Shown here in pieces: positions 1 to 5,625 of a stretch of DNA of 5,675 nucleotides. The first letter of the stretch is position 1, and each line of letters opens with the position of its first letter. The notes below the pieces were generated by a model. That model made no database searches, was not told where the DNA came from, and worked only from the letters and a program-made list of their open reading frames with translations. Source of the DNA: Candidatus Hydrogenedentota bacterium (GTDB taxonomy: Bacteria > Hydrogenedentota > Hydrogenedentia > Hydrogenedentales > SLHB01); NCBI GenBank assembly GCA_023384315.1, contig JAHDWY010000337.1:1-5675 (forward strand), written 5' to 3'. Position numbers and translations under genes: made by a program.

Positions 1-1
1 C

Positions 2-760
2 GGCAAGGACATCTATCCCCAGATGGTAGTCGACCCCAACGTCGAACTTACGACCGGCGAAAAGCGGGGCGACGCCTATCACATCCACTACTGGACCGGC
101 CTGCAATCCCCACTGTGCATCGCCAACGCCTACGGAAAAGGACAGGCCATCCTCCTCAACTTTTCCGTCCACAACGCGCCCGCCGAACAGTTCATCGGCG
201 ACCTGTTGGCCGCGTGTGGCGTGACGCCCGTCGTCAAAGTCACTGGACCCAATGGCCGTCCGGTGCGCGATGTGGAAGTAACCCGCTGGGCGAACGGCGA
301 CGTGGAATTGCTGGCGCTCCTGGGTACCCATGGCGGACCGGTTGTCGTGACCTTAGCTGGCGCACGGCATGCCTACGATCTGAAGCAGCGGAGGAGTCTG
401 GGCGCCGTGGACCAATTCACGGTGGAACTCCAGGCGCACCGCGCTTCAATCTTTGCGTTCCGCCCCCAGGAGGTGCGTGCGCCAAGACTGATGTTGTCGC
501 AGGCGTCGGTGAAACGGGGCAATGAAACTGCCGTGGAGGTCCGCACGGAGGACGCGGGGTATCGCGATGCCGTGCGTATTCATCTCGTTGATCCCGACGG
601 GCAAGCCGTCCCGTGGTTTCAGCAGATCGTTATCGCAGATGACGATGCCGTGACTGTGCCGCTGGCATTCGCGCTCAACGATGCGCCGGGGGATTGGAAA
701 CTGCGCGCATCCAGCCTTCTTGGCGGCGGAGTCCATGAGGAGACGGTGCGTTTGGAGTAG
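2..760 (+). CDS. C-terminal part of a beta-galactosidase-like glycosidase (5' end outside window)
   Basis: The frame is open from the first bases and ends at TAG 758-760, so 252 residues of a longer protein are visible and the start lies upstream. The segment around YGKGQAILLNF (about residues 45-55 of the visible part) resembles the 'GKG-x-hydrophobic-LNF' strand in the beta-galactosidase trimerisation-like domain of GH42-type enzymes and relatives. It is followed by a small all-beta domain (to about residue 150, ending SIFAFRPQ) and a last beta-sandwich (about 160-252) with VRIHLVDPDGQAVPW, which looks like an Ig or macroglobulin-type strand pattern. No catalytic residues are in the window, so the substrate cannot be stated. 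A glycosidase with C-terminal sandwich domains is inferred from these strands only; another large secreted protein with such a tail is possible. The hairpin at 782-816 lies 21 bases after the stop. Confidence 0.6.
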   Translation, partial: GKDIYPQMVVDPNVELTTGEKRGDAYHIHYWTGLQSPLCIANAYGKGQAILLNFSVHNAPAEQFIGDLLAACGVTPVVKVTGPNGRPVRDVEVTRWANGDVELLALLGTHGGPVVVTLAGARHAYDLKQRRSLGAVDQFTVELQAHRASIFAFRPQEVRAPRLMLSQASVKRGNETAVEVRTEDAGYRDAVRIHLVDPDGQAVPWFQQIVIADDDAVTVPLAFALNDAPGDWKLRASSLLGGGVHEETVRLE

Positions 761-781
761 CGGGGCATTTAACGAAGGATC

Positions 782-816
782 GCCGCAGGGCAAAGCGAAC
801 TCACCTGCCCTGCGGC
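782..816. terminator. 11-bp perfect hairpin, possible bidirectional terminator
   Basis: GCCGCAGGGCA (782-792) is perfectly complementary to TGCCCTGCGGC (806-816), with a 13-base loop. It sits between the stop of the upstream plus-strand gene (760) and the stop of the minus-strand micro-ORF (836), the expected place for a shared terminator of convergent genes. Neither side has a T tract (CAAACAGG on plus, GATCCTTCG on minus), so it is not a textbook intrinsic terminator. It may instead be an mRNA 3'-end stabiliser. Confidence 0.45.
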
Positions 817-835
817 CAAACAGGTTGCAGGGCTG

Positions 836-946
836 CTACGCGCGACCCGGCGTGAAAAGCGACTGGAAGAACTTCACCAGAAGATTCATTATGAAGTCGA
901 TGATGATTGCCGGGGCGTCCCCTGTGTTTCGACGAATAACTGCCAT
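836..946 (-). CDS. Candidate 36-residue amphipathic peptide
   Basis: On the minus strand an ATG (946-944) opens a 36-codon frame ending in TAG (838-836). A purine-rich GGAAAGGG lies 6 bases before the ATG, a good Shine-Dalgarno spacing. The peptide begins MAVIRRNTGDAP and then forms one hydrophobic stretch from I14 to F31. Its polar residues D17, N21, K25 and Q28/S29 recur every 3-4 positions, so in a helix they fall on one narrow face with I, F, L, V and M around the rest. It ends TPGRA. This pattern suits a short membrane-surface or membrane-inserting helix, as in small membrane peptides or type I toxin peptides, but no family is recognised and the function is unknown. The hairpin 782-816 lies just past its stop. 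Third-position GC is about two thirds, acceptable for this genome. A chance frame remains possible. Confidence 0.4.
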   Translation of the reverse strand: MAVIRRNTGDAPAIIIDFIMNLLVKFFQSLFTPGRA

Positions 947-952
947 ACCAAA

Positions 953-960
953 CCCTTTCC
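953..960 (-). promoter_or_regulatory. Ribosome binding site of the micro-ORF
   Basis: GGAAAGGG on the minus strand, separated from the ATG at 946 by TTTGGT. It is the main argument, besides the peptide pattern, for choosing that start. Confidence 0.4.
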
Positions 961-973
961 AGTTGAACCCGGC

Positions 974-996
974 GCAGGGGCAGTCCACCCCCCTGC
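974..996. repeat. 7-bp GC-rich hairpin upstream of the micro-ORF
   Basis: GCAGGGG (974-980) pairs with CCCCTGC (990-996) across a 9-base loop. If the minus-strand micro-ORF is transcribed, this stem lies in its leader, 27 bases before the start codon. It shares the GCAGGG core with the repeats at 785-791 and 827-833. No known riboswitch class is recognised, and the role is open. Confidence 0.3.
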
Positions 997-1103
997 CGGA
1001 AGCCTTGCGGTTCGAGTGCGGCCTGCCAATCCCGCATCTCGCGCACGAAGCGTAGCACGTGTGCGAATGTTACCGCTACACAATTTTGCAGCACGAGGGG
1101 GAA

Positions 1104-1132
1104 TTGTATTGGCAACGAGAACTGGATAAACT
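1104..1132 (+). promoter_or_regulatory. Weak sigma-70-like promoter candidate for dinB
   Basis: TTGTAT (1104-1109) and TAAACT (1127-1132) are 17 bases apart, in the most AT-rich stretch before dinB and about 40 bases before its start. Matches to the consensus boxes are only partial. The position makes it the best candidate, not a firm call. Confidence 0.22.
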
Positions 1133-1160
1133 TTCAGTATTCGCGCGTCTCATGAAAGCC

Positions 1161-1164
1161 GGAG
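1161..1164 (+). promoter_or_regulatory. Ribosome binding site deciding the GTG start of dinB
   Basis: GGAG lies 9 bases before GTG 1174. An in-frame TGA at 1153-1155 rules out any upstream start in this frame, and the ATG at 1152 is in another frame, so the GTG is the only good start. It also places the conserved HIDMDAFF block at the usual distance from the N-terminus. Confidence 0.6.
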
Positions 1165-1173
1165 CTCAGACTG

Positions 1174-2388
1174 GTGAATCGCCGGATTCTACATATCGAC
1201 ATGGATGCCTTCTTCGCTTCGGTTGAGCAAGTCTTGGATCCGTCCCTACGAGGGAAGCCCCTCATCATCGGCGGCGAAAAAACCGATCTGCGCGGCGTGG
1301 TCAGCACGGCATCGTACGAAGCGCGAAAGTTCGGCGTCCATTCCGCCATGCCCTTGGCCACCGCGAAGCGGCTGTGCCCCCACGGCATCTTCATGCGCGG
1401 CAACCACGCGCGCTATCGGAAGGCCTCGCTGAAAGTTCGCGCCATCCTGGAATCCGTCTCGCCCATCGTGGAGCCGGCATCCATCGACGAAGCCTACGTC
1501 GACGTCTCCGGTTCGCAACGCCTCTTCGGGGGAGACGATGCGATCGCCGCGCACATCAAAAAGCGCATCCGCGAAGAGACGAGTCTGCCGTGCACCATCG
1601 CGATCTCACCCAACAAGCTGGTATCCAAGATCGCAACGGACCAAGTCAAGCCAGACGGGTACATCTGCATTGCCGAAGGCGAAGAAGCCGCGTACCTGCG
1701 CCCGCTGCCTCTATCTAAGTTGCCTGGCGCCGGCCCGCGCACGCGGGAAGTGCTTGGACGGTACGGCGTTCAAACCATTGGCGATCTCGCCGCGCTGCCG
1801 ATTGGCACTTTGGAGAACGTCTTTGGCCCTTCAGCTCATGGTCTGCAACGCCGCGCCCGTGGCGAATCCTCGTCGCCGGTAGAAACCGATTCGACGCCCA
1901 AGTCCATTAGCAGGGAAACGACCTTCGAACAAGACCTCGGCGACTGGGACAAGCTCGAGCGCGTGCTTGTCTATCTCGCGGAACGCACCGCGTACACCTT
2001 GCGCGAACACGGCATGGAAACGAAATGCGTAACCCTGAAAGTGCGTTACACCGGCTTCGACACCAAAACCTTCGCGCATACCCTCGACGAATCGACCAGC
2101 GTGGACAGCGAGATCATCGGCGTGTTGCACCAACTTCTGCCCAAAGCCCGCGCGCGCCGCGACAAAGTGCGTCTCATCGGCGTCGCGCTCACGTCTCTCA
2201 GCCGCAACCAGCATCAGCTCCGCCTCTTCGGAGGACAGCAGTCCGAGAAATGGGAGAAAGTCCTCGAGAGTGTCGATAAAGTTCGCGGCCGCCATGGATT
2301 CGAAACGATCCGAACGGCGAAGTCCGTGCCGCGAAGTTCGATGCGCTCCGAGCGTACGCACGACGAGCGCGATAACGGCGCCCCGTAA
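1174..2388 (+). CDS. dinB: DNA polymerase IV (Y-family translesion polymerase)
   Basis: This error-prone polymerase copies past DNA lesions that stall the replicative polymerase and works bound to the sliding clamp. The 404-residue product has the full Y-family order. The palm starts with HIDMDAFFASVEQ, with metal ligand D9 and probable steric-gate F14. The finger region has YEARKFGVHSAMP. The second catalytic block SIDEAYVDVS carries D105 and E106, followed by AISPNKLVSKIATD. The thumb has the helix-hairpin-helix KLPGAGPRTREVLGRYGV, and the little finger begins near KSISRETTFEQDL. QLRLF (348-352) fits the clamp-binding consensus QLxLF and precedes a KVRGRHGFETI block usual for this subgroup. 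About 50 more residues than the E. coli enzyme, mostly the C-terminal tail, is common in other phyla. All catalytic acids are present and the gene looks intact. It appears to be transcribed alone, with a 413-base gap before it and 93 bases after it. Confidence 0.95.
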   Translation: MNRRILHIDMDAFFASVEQVLDPSLRGKPLIIGGEKTDLRGVVSTASYEARKFGVHSAMPLATAKRLCPHGIFMRGNHARYRKASLKVRAILESVSPIVEPASIDEAYVDVSGSQRLFGGDDAIAAHIKKRIREETSLPCTIAISPNKLVSKIATDQVKPDGYICIAEGEEAAYLRPLPLSKLPGAGPRTREVLGRYGVQTIGDLAALPIGTLENVFGPSAHGLQRRARGESSSPVETDSTPKSISRETTFEQDLGDWDKLERVLVYLAERTAYTLREHGMETKCVTLKVRYTGFDTKTFAHTLDESTSVDSEIIGVLHQLLPKARARRDKVRLIGVALTSLSRNQHQLRLFGGQQSEKWEKVLESVDKVRGRHGFETIRTAKSVPRSSMRSERTHDERDNGAP

Positions 2389-2463
2389 TCCCACTGCGCT
2401 TCTGCGGGTTTTCCTCCGCCGAAAGAACTGGTAGCATGCATCCCACGTCAATTCTGTGAACAC

Positions 2464-2471
2464 GGGAGAGG
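2464..2471 (+). promoter_or_regulatory. Ribosome binding site of the beta-helix gene
   Basis: GGGAGAGG lies 10 bases before ATG 2482. The nearer ATG at 2472 directly abuts this site and is in another frame, so it cannot use it. Confidence 0.5.
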
Positions 2472-2481
2472 ATGCTCACCA

Positions 2482-3945
2482 ATGCCATTCTCACTTTTGT
2501 GCCGCTCGGCCGTGTGCCGTGCGCTCGCCATCACCTTACTCGCGTGTTCTTCGTTCGCCCTCGGACAGGAACCCGCCGCACCGGAATCGGAAGGTTCGCC
2601 TTCACCCGAGGCCGCGCACGACGCCACGGAGATGCTTCAGCGCATGGTGGACTCCTCAACCGGACTCGTGGAGTTTCCGGCGGGCACCTTCACGATCAGC
2701 AAACCCATTGTCGTCGATCTGTCGGCGCTGGGCTATCGCGGGATTCGAGGCGCCAACGGCGCCACGCGCCTCATCATGATCGGCGCGGGCCCCGCCATTC
2801 GCGTCGCCGGCGATCATCAAGGCACGGCCAACCCGGAGTCCGTTGAAGAGCACACCTGGGAACGCGAGCGATTCCCGGTCATTAGCGGTCTAGAGATTCT
2901 CGGACGTCACCCTGAAGCCGACGGCATCGAACTGGTGCGCACCATGAAATGCACGGTGCAGAACGTGCTCGTGCGGCAATGCCGCTACGGGATCCATCTC
3001 GTCGAGCGGAACCGCAACTTTCTCCTGGCCGATTCGCACATTTACCAGTGCACGGATACGGGCGTCTTCCTCGATGACTGTAATCTCCATCAGGTTAACA
3101 TCATCGGCAATCACATCAGCTACAACCAGCGCGCGGGCATCCGGCAATGGAACGGCGACGTGCACAACATCCAGATCACCGGAAACGACATCGAGTACAA
3201 CGCGGGAAGCGAGGAATCCTCCGGTGAGATCGTGTTGGAGGCGCCCGAAACCCTGGTCAGCGAATACACCATCGTCAGCAACACGATTCAAGCCCGTCCC
3301 GAGCACGCGGGCGCGAATATTCGGATTCTCGGCAGCGATGCGAAAACGCCACACGCCGCCCGGGCCATCACGATTGCCTCAAACGTCATCGGCAGCCGCA
3401 CGAAAAATATCGAGATCGAACACGCGTCGCGCACGGCCATAACGGGAAATACCATCTACGGCGGGGTGGAACTCAGCGTGCATTTGAAGCACTGTCAGAA
3501 CTTCGTGATAAGCGGCAACGTCATCGGCACGCGACCCTCCATGTACGAATCCCATAGTCAATACCGCGACGGCCTGCTTCTGCAAGGCTGTGCCGATTCG
3601 TCGCTGACCGGCAACGTGATCAACGGCATGTGGTCGGGGTCGGAGGAGGACGGTGGGGGAGTGACGCTGCGCGATTGCCGTTACCTGCGCATCAGTAACT
3701 GCCAGATCCTGGATTCCAAGTTCCGTGGCATCGATTTGATGAACGCCGTGGGATGTGTCATCTCGGACAATACGATCGCGAACCGCGACCCGTCGAATGT
3801 GCTTCCCGCAATTGCCGTTTCGGGCTCAGGCCGCGGCAATCTCGTCCAGGGAAATCTCGTGGTCAGCGCCGCCCCGGAACCGGTACTGGTGCCGGAAGGC
3901 ATGGCCACCGTCACGGGCAATACGATCCAGAAGGTAGAGGAGTAA
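2482..3945 (+). CDS. Secreted right-handed parallel beta-helix protein
   Basis: The 487-residue product starts with an export signal: basic residues to R13, a hydrophobic run LAITLLACSSFALG, then an acidic, proline-rich linker. Two cleavage modes are possible: lipoprotein processing at LLAC (C22) or signal peptidase I after ALG (28). Residues about 50-80 (LVEFPAGTFTISKPIVV) resemble the entry turn of pectate-lyase-like beta-helices. From about residue 145 to the end there are at least ten coils with the recurring pattern hydrophobic-x-hydrophobic-x-x-N-x-I, for example VNIIGNHIS, IQITGNDIE, TAITGNTIY, FVISGNVIG, CVISDNTIA and ATVTGNTIQ. This is the PbH1-repeat fold of polysaccharide lyases, epimerases, some glycosidases and NosD-like proteins. 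No catalytic triad can be assigned, so binding, lyase or hydrolase activity are all open. It is followed after 6 bases by a hydrolase-like gene, suggesting a shared extracytoplasmic carbohydrate role. Confidence 0.85.
   Translation: MPFSLLCRSAVCRALAITLLACSSFALGQEPAAPESEGSPSPEAAHDATEMLQRMVDSSTGLVEFPAGTFTISKPIVVDLSALGYRGIRGANGATRLIMIGAGPAIRVAGDHQGTANPESVEEHTWERERFPVISGLEILGRHPEADGIELVRTMKCTVQNVLVRQCRYGIHLVERNRNFLLADSHIYQCTDTGVFLDDCNLHQVNIIGNHISYNQRAGIRQWNGDVHNIQITGNDIEYNAGSEESSGEIVLEAPETLVSEYTIVSNTIQARPEHAGANIRILGSDAKTPHAARAITIASNVIGSRTKNIEIEHASRTAITGNTIYGGVELSVHLKHCQNFVISGNVIGTRPSMYESHSQYRDGLLLQGCADSSLTGNVINGMWSGSEEDGGGVTLRDCRYLRISNCQILDSKFRGIDLMNAVGCVISDNTIANRDPSNVLPAIAVSGSGRGNLVQGNLVVSAAPEPVLVPEGMATVTGNTIQKVEE
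3937..3942 (+). promoter_or_regulatory. Ribosome binding site inside the end of the beta-helix gene
   Basis: GAGGAG encodes the last two glutamates of the beta-helix protein and lies 9 bases before ATG 3952. The Shine-Dalgarno site lies within the upstream coding sequence, which fits one mRNA and translational coupling. Confidence 0.7.
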
Positions 3946-3951
3946 CGTTTC

Positions 3952-5403
3952 ATGCGACGGATCTTTTGCGTCTTCTTCGTGGCGATAGCTGGCTTGGCGT
4001 TTCTAGCCGCTGCCGCAGATTCCGAGCCTGCGGATGTGCCTTTGGCTACCCGCACGCTCTATGCGCCCGGCCATTTCGGAAACAGCTACGAATGCCTCGG
4101 CGAGCGGGAGTACCGCGATCTCCTCGTCGAATGGCGCGACTGGGGATTCAACGAATACGCCGACTGGTACGACACGATCGACTGCGCGGACCCCTTCTCA
4201 GACCCGCACAACAACATGGGCCGCGCGTTGTGGAACATCAAGAAGCGTAATTTCAAGACAGCGCAATTGCTTGGGTTGCCCTGCGTCCTCGTGGTCACAC
4301 CGAACCATGTCTTCCTCGATCAGCTGAACGCGGACTACGCTGCCACGAAAAAAGATCGCATCTTCGGACAGCTCGTGTGTCCCTCCACCGAAGGCGGACG
4401 CAACGTCATTCTCGCGAACTATCGGAATTGGTTCCAAGACCTCGCCAGGGCAGGCGTTCAACTGCACGCAATATCGGCCGCCCCCTACGACTACGGCGGC
4501 TGCGCTTGTGACGACTGCCAACCCTGGATTCTCACCTTCGCGAAACTGTGCCGGGAAATTCACGCGATCGCCGAGGAATCGCACCCTGGTGTGGAAATGC
4601 GCTTCATCGGCTGGTGGTGGTCGGAAGAGGAGCATCGGCTTTTCGCCGACTGGGCCGATGCCGAAGCGCCCGGCTGGGTTCGCAGCATGGCGCTGCACAT
4701 TCTCTACGGCGAGGATCACGTCTCCGACGTTCCGCTCCCGCAGGGCTGCGAACGGCAAGCCTTCGTGCACATCGGCTACGCCGACGAGGCGCAACCGAAA
4801 GACGTCTACGCCCACCTCGGTCCGGTCATCGCCGCGGACCGGTTGCAGCGCACCATCGCCGCGCTCGAAGCCCAGGGGTGCACCGGGTGGATGGCCTATT
4901 CCGAAGGCGTCTACGACGACGTGAACAAAGCGTTGCTCGCGGGCCTTTCGACCAAGGCGTTCGCGGATCCCAACGGCGTGCTACGCGCGTACGCGGCGAG
5001 GTACTTGGATGCGCGCGAAGGGATGCCCGACGCCTGGGCCGCGTGGCTCTATCCATGGGGACGGCCCTACGTCGTCGATACCGAAACCGCCGCGGCTGCG
5101 TACAAAAACGTGGGTCCCGCGCTGCCGTCGCAAAACTGGCGGCTCGAACAATGGCGACTCAAGCTCGAGTTGATGAAGCTTAACACCGCCATCGTTGCGG
5201 AAACGGAATGGACCGACGTGCGGCTCGCCGCCGTAGAATCGTTCTGGGCCACGCGGGAACGCCTTCTGCGCGACGTATACGGTCTCGGGCCGCAACGGCA
5301 CATCCTGGCGAACGAGTTTTCACCCGTCCCCTGGCGTCAGTCCTGGGAGAATCACATCGCCGCGAGCGCGTCTTCAACCACGGCAATATCGCATGAACAG
5401 TAG
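3952..5403 (+). CDS. Secreted glycoside-hydrolase-like TIM-barrel protein, C-terminus probably truncated
   Basis: The 483-residue frame begins with a clear signal peptide (MRRIFCVFFVAIAGLAFLAAAA, cleavage near 21-22). Residues about 30-345 read like a (beta/alpha)8 barrel: ARAGVQLHAISAAPYDYGG followed by CACDDC (C184, C186, C189), then FIGWWWSEEEH (218-228), and TGWMAYSEGVYDDVNK with E318. A CxCxxC block after a D/Y-rich strand and a late 'YSEG' strand occur in GH20/GH67-like and DUF4838-like bacterial hydrolases. The exact family and the catalytic acids are not certain. Residues about 345-465 look alpha-helical. After H468 the last 15 residues (IAASASSTTAISHEQ) turn simple in composition, while another frame becomes protein-like (see 5355-5480). 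The stated stop at 5401 is therefore probably not the ancestral end. The gene may be a pseudogene, or it may still make a truncated but folded barrel. It shares an operon with the upstream beta-helix gene. Confidence 0.7.
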   Translation: MRRIFCVFFVAIAGLAFLAAAADSEPADVPLATRTLYAPGHFGNSYECLGEREYRDLLVEWRDWGFNEYADWYDTIDCADPFSDPHNNMGRALWNIKKRNFKTAQLLGLPCVLVVTPNHVFLDQLNADYAATKKDRIFGQLVCPSTEGGRNVILANYRNWFQDLARAGVQLHAISAAPYDYGGCACDDCQPWILTFAKLCREIHAIAEESHPGVEMRFIGWWWSEEEHRLFADWADAEAPGWVRSMALHILYGEDHVSDVPLPQGCERQAFVHIGYADEAQPKDVYAHLGPVIAADRLQRTIAALEAQGCTGWMAYSEGVYDDVNKALLAGLSTKAFADPNGVLRAYAARYLDAREGMPDAWAAWLYPWGRPYVVDTETAAAAYKNVGPALPSQNWRLEQWRLKLELMKLNTAIVAETEWTDVRLAAVESFWATRERLLRDVYGLGPQRHILANEFSPVPWRQSWENHIAASASSTTAISHEQ

Positions 5404-5480
5404 TCAGCGACCGCCAGCAGAACTGGGAACTTGAGGAACGCTTCTACGAGATCCCCGCGAAATGGGCGAAGAACATCCCC
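5355..5480 (+). pseudogene. Out-of-frame 3' remnant of the hydrolase-like gene
   Basis: Shifted by a net -1 relative to the gene starting at 3952, this frame reads HRRERVFNHGNIA, a TGA at 5394-5396, then TVVSDRQQNWELEERFYEIPAKWAKN up to the repeat element. About three quarters of its codons end in G or C, like the real genes here. The FYEIPAKW stretch resembles the linker into a sugar-binding sandwich domain ('IPeeW-x-F' type) of glycosidases; this is from memory of the pattern and unchecked. TGA for an ancestral TGG (GNIAW) would be one substitution. After 5480 the frame enters the repeat and stops at 5523-5525. The downstream domain is absent from the window. Sequencing or assembly error could explain the shift and the stop, but not the inserted repeat. 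Confidence 0.55.
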
Positions 5481-5510
5481 CTTGATCCCCCCTTCAAAGG
5501 GGGAGTTTTG
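5481..5510. repeat. Left inverted end of the repeat element
   Basis: Begins CTTGATC, followed by six C, TTCAAA and five G, ending AGTTTTG. The C/G runs pair with each other across the TTCAAA core, giving a tight internal hairpin. Confidence 0.75.
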
Positions 5511-5578
5511 CGAATCGTTGTCTAACATAATGGGCACGGCGATTTGCTCCGAGATGGGATCCCGTCCAGTTTCAGATA

Positions 5579-5595
5579 GCAACGCGAAGCGTTGC
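5579..5595. repeat. Interior 7-bp hairpin with GAA loop
   Basis: GCAACGC (5579-5585) pairs perfectly with GCGTTGC (5589-5595) over a three-base GAA loop, just inside the right end of the element. It adds to the element's potential to fold as RNA. An 8-bp palindrome GGGATCCC (5556-5563) is also inside. Confidence 0.6.
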
Positions 5596-5597
5596 GT

Positions 5598-5625
5598 CAA
5601 ATTCCCCCTTTGAAGGGGGATCAAG
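5598..5625. repeat. Right inverted end of the repeat element
   Basis: Reverse complement of the left end, with five instead of six C, TTCAAA and five G, ending GATCAAG. The flank to the right (from 5626) has no match to the left flank. Confidence 0.75.

Larger units (their letters stand above)
761..1173. other. 413-base intergenic region with hairpins and a minus-strand micro-ORF
   Basis: No large gene is convincing here. The region holds two GC-rich inverted repeats (782-816 and 974-996), a 36-codon minus-strand frame (836-946) and the 5' flank of dinB. A longer minus-strand frame (1115 down to 801) has fairly good codon use between about 1060 and 940 (FVREMRDWQAALEPQGF) but degenerates afterwards, and I do not recognise it. 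It could be a decayed gene fragment running into the micro-ORF frame. No tRNA or known riboswitch was recognised, and no LexA-type operator was seen before dinB. Confidence 0.6.
5481..5625. mobile_element. MITE-like palindromic repeat element, about 145 bp
   Basis: Two near-identical inverted ends bound the element: 5481-5510 and 5598-5625, alike over about 28 positions apart from a one-base difference in the C run and small differences at the inner edge. Each end begins CTTGATCCCCC and is itself palindromic, with C and G runs around a TTCAAA core, so each folds alone. The 87-base interior encodes no transposase. Ends of this type are known as dispersed, non-autonomous repeats in several bacterial phyla, and their translations give spurious 'PLDPPFKGG' or 'SPFEGGIKGD' peptides. 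It interrupts the remnant coding sequence. No clear target-site duplication is visible. Confidence 0.7.

Noticed and set aside
891..1055. Plus-strand 54-codon frame in the gap (starts MKSMMIAGASP)
   Set aside because: No ribosome binding site of note, proline-rich without pattern, and overlaps the better-supported minus-strand micro-ORF.
1080..1173. LexA/SOS operator in front of dinB
   Set aside because: No palindromic CTG(N)nCAG or GAAC(N)nGTTC type site of the usual spacing was found.
2389..2420. Possible terminator after dinB (CTGCGGGTTTT)
   Set aside because: The stem before the T run has several mismatches and no stable hairpin can be drawn by eye.
1831..2463. 210-codon minus-strand frame opposite dinB
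   Set aside because: It is fully antisense to a well-conserved polymerase gene with all motifs; long shadow frames are expected at this GC content.
3090..3945. CRISPR-like or tandem DNA repeats in the beta-helix gene
   Set aside because: The recurrence is at the protein level (N-x-I coils of varying length); the DNA is not repeated with fixed spacing.
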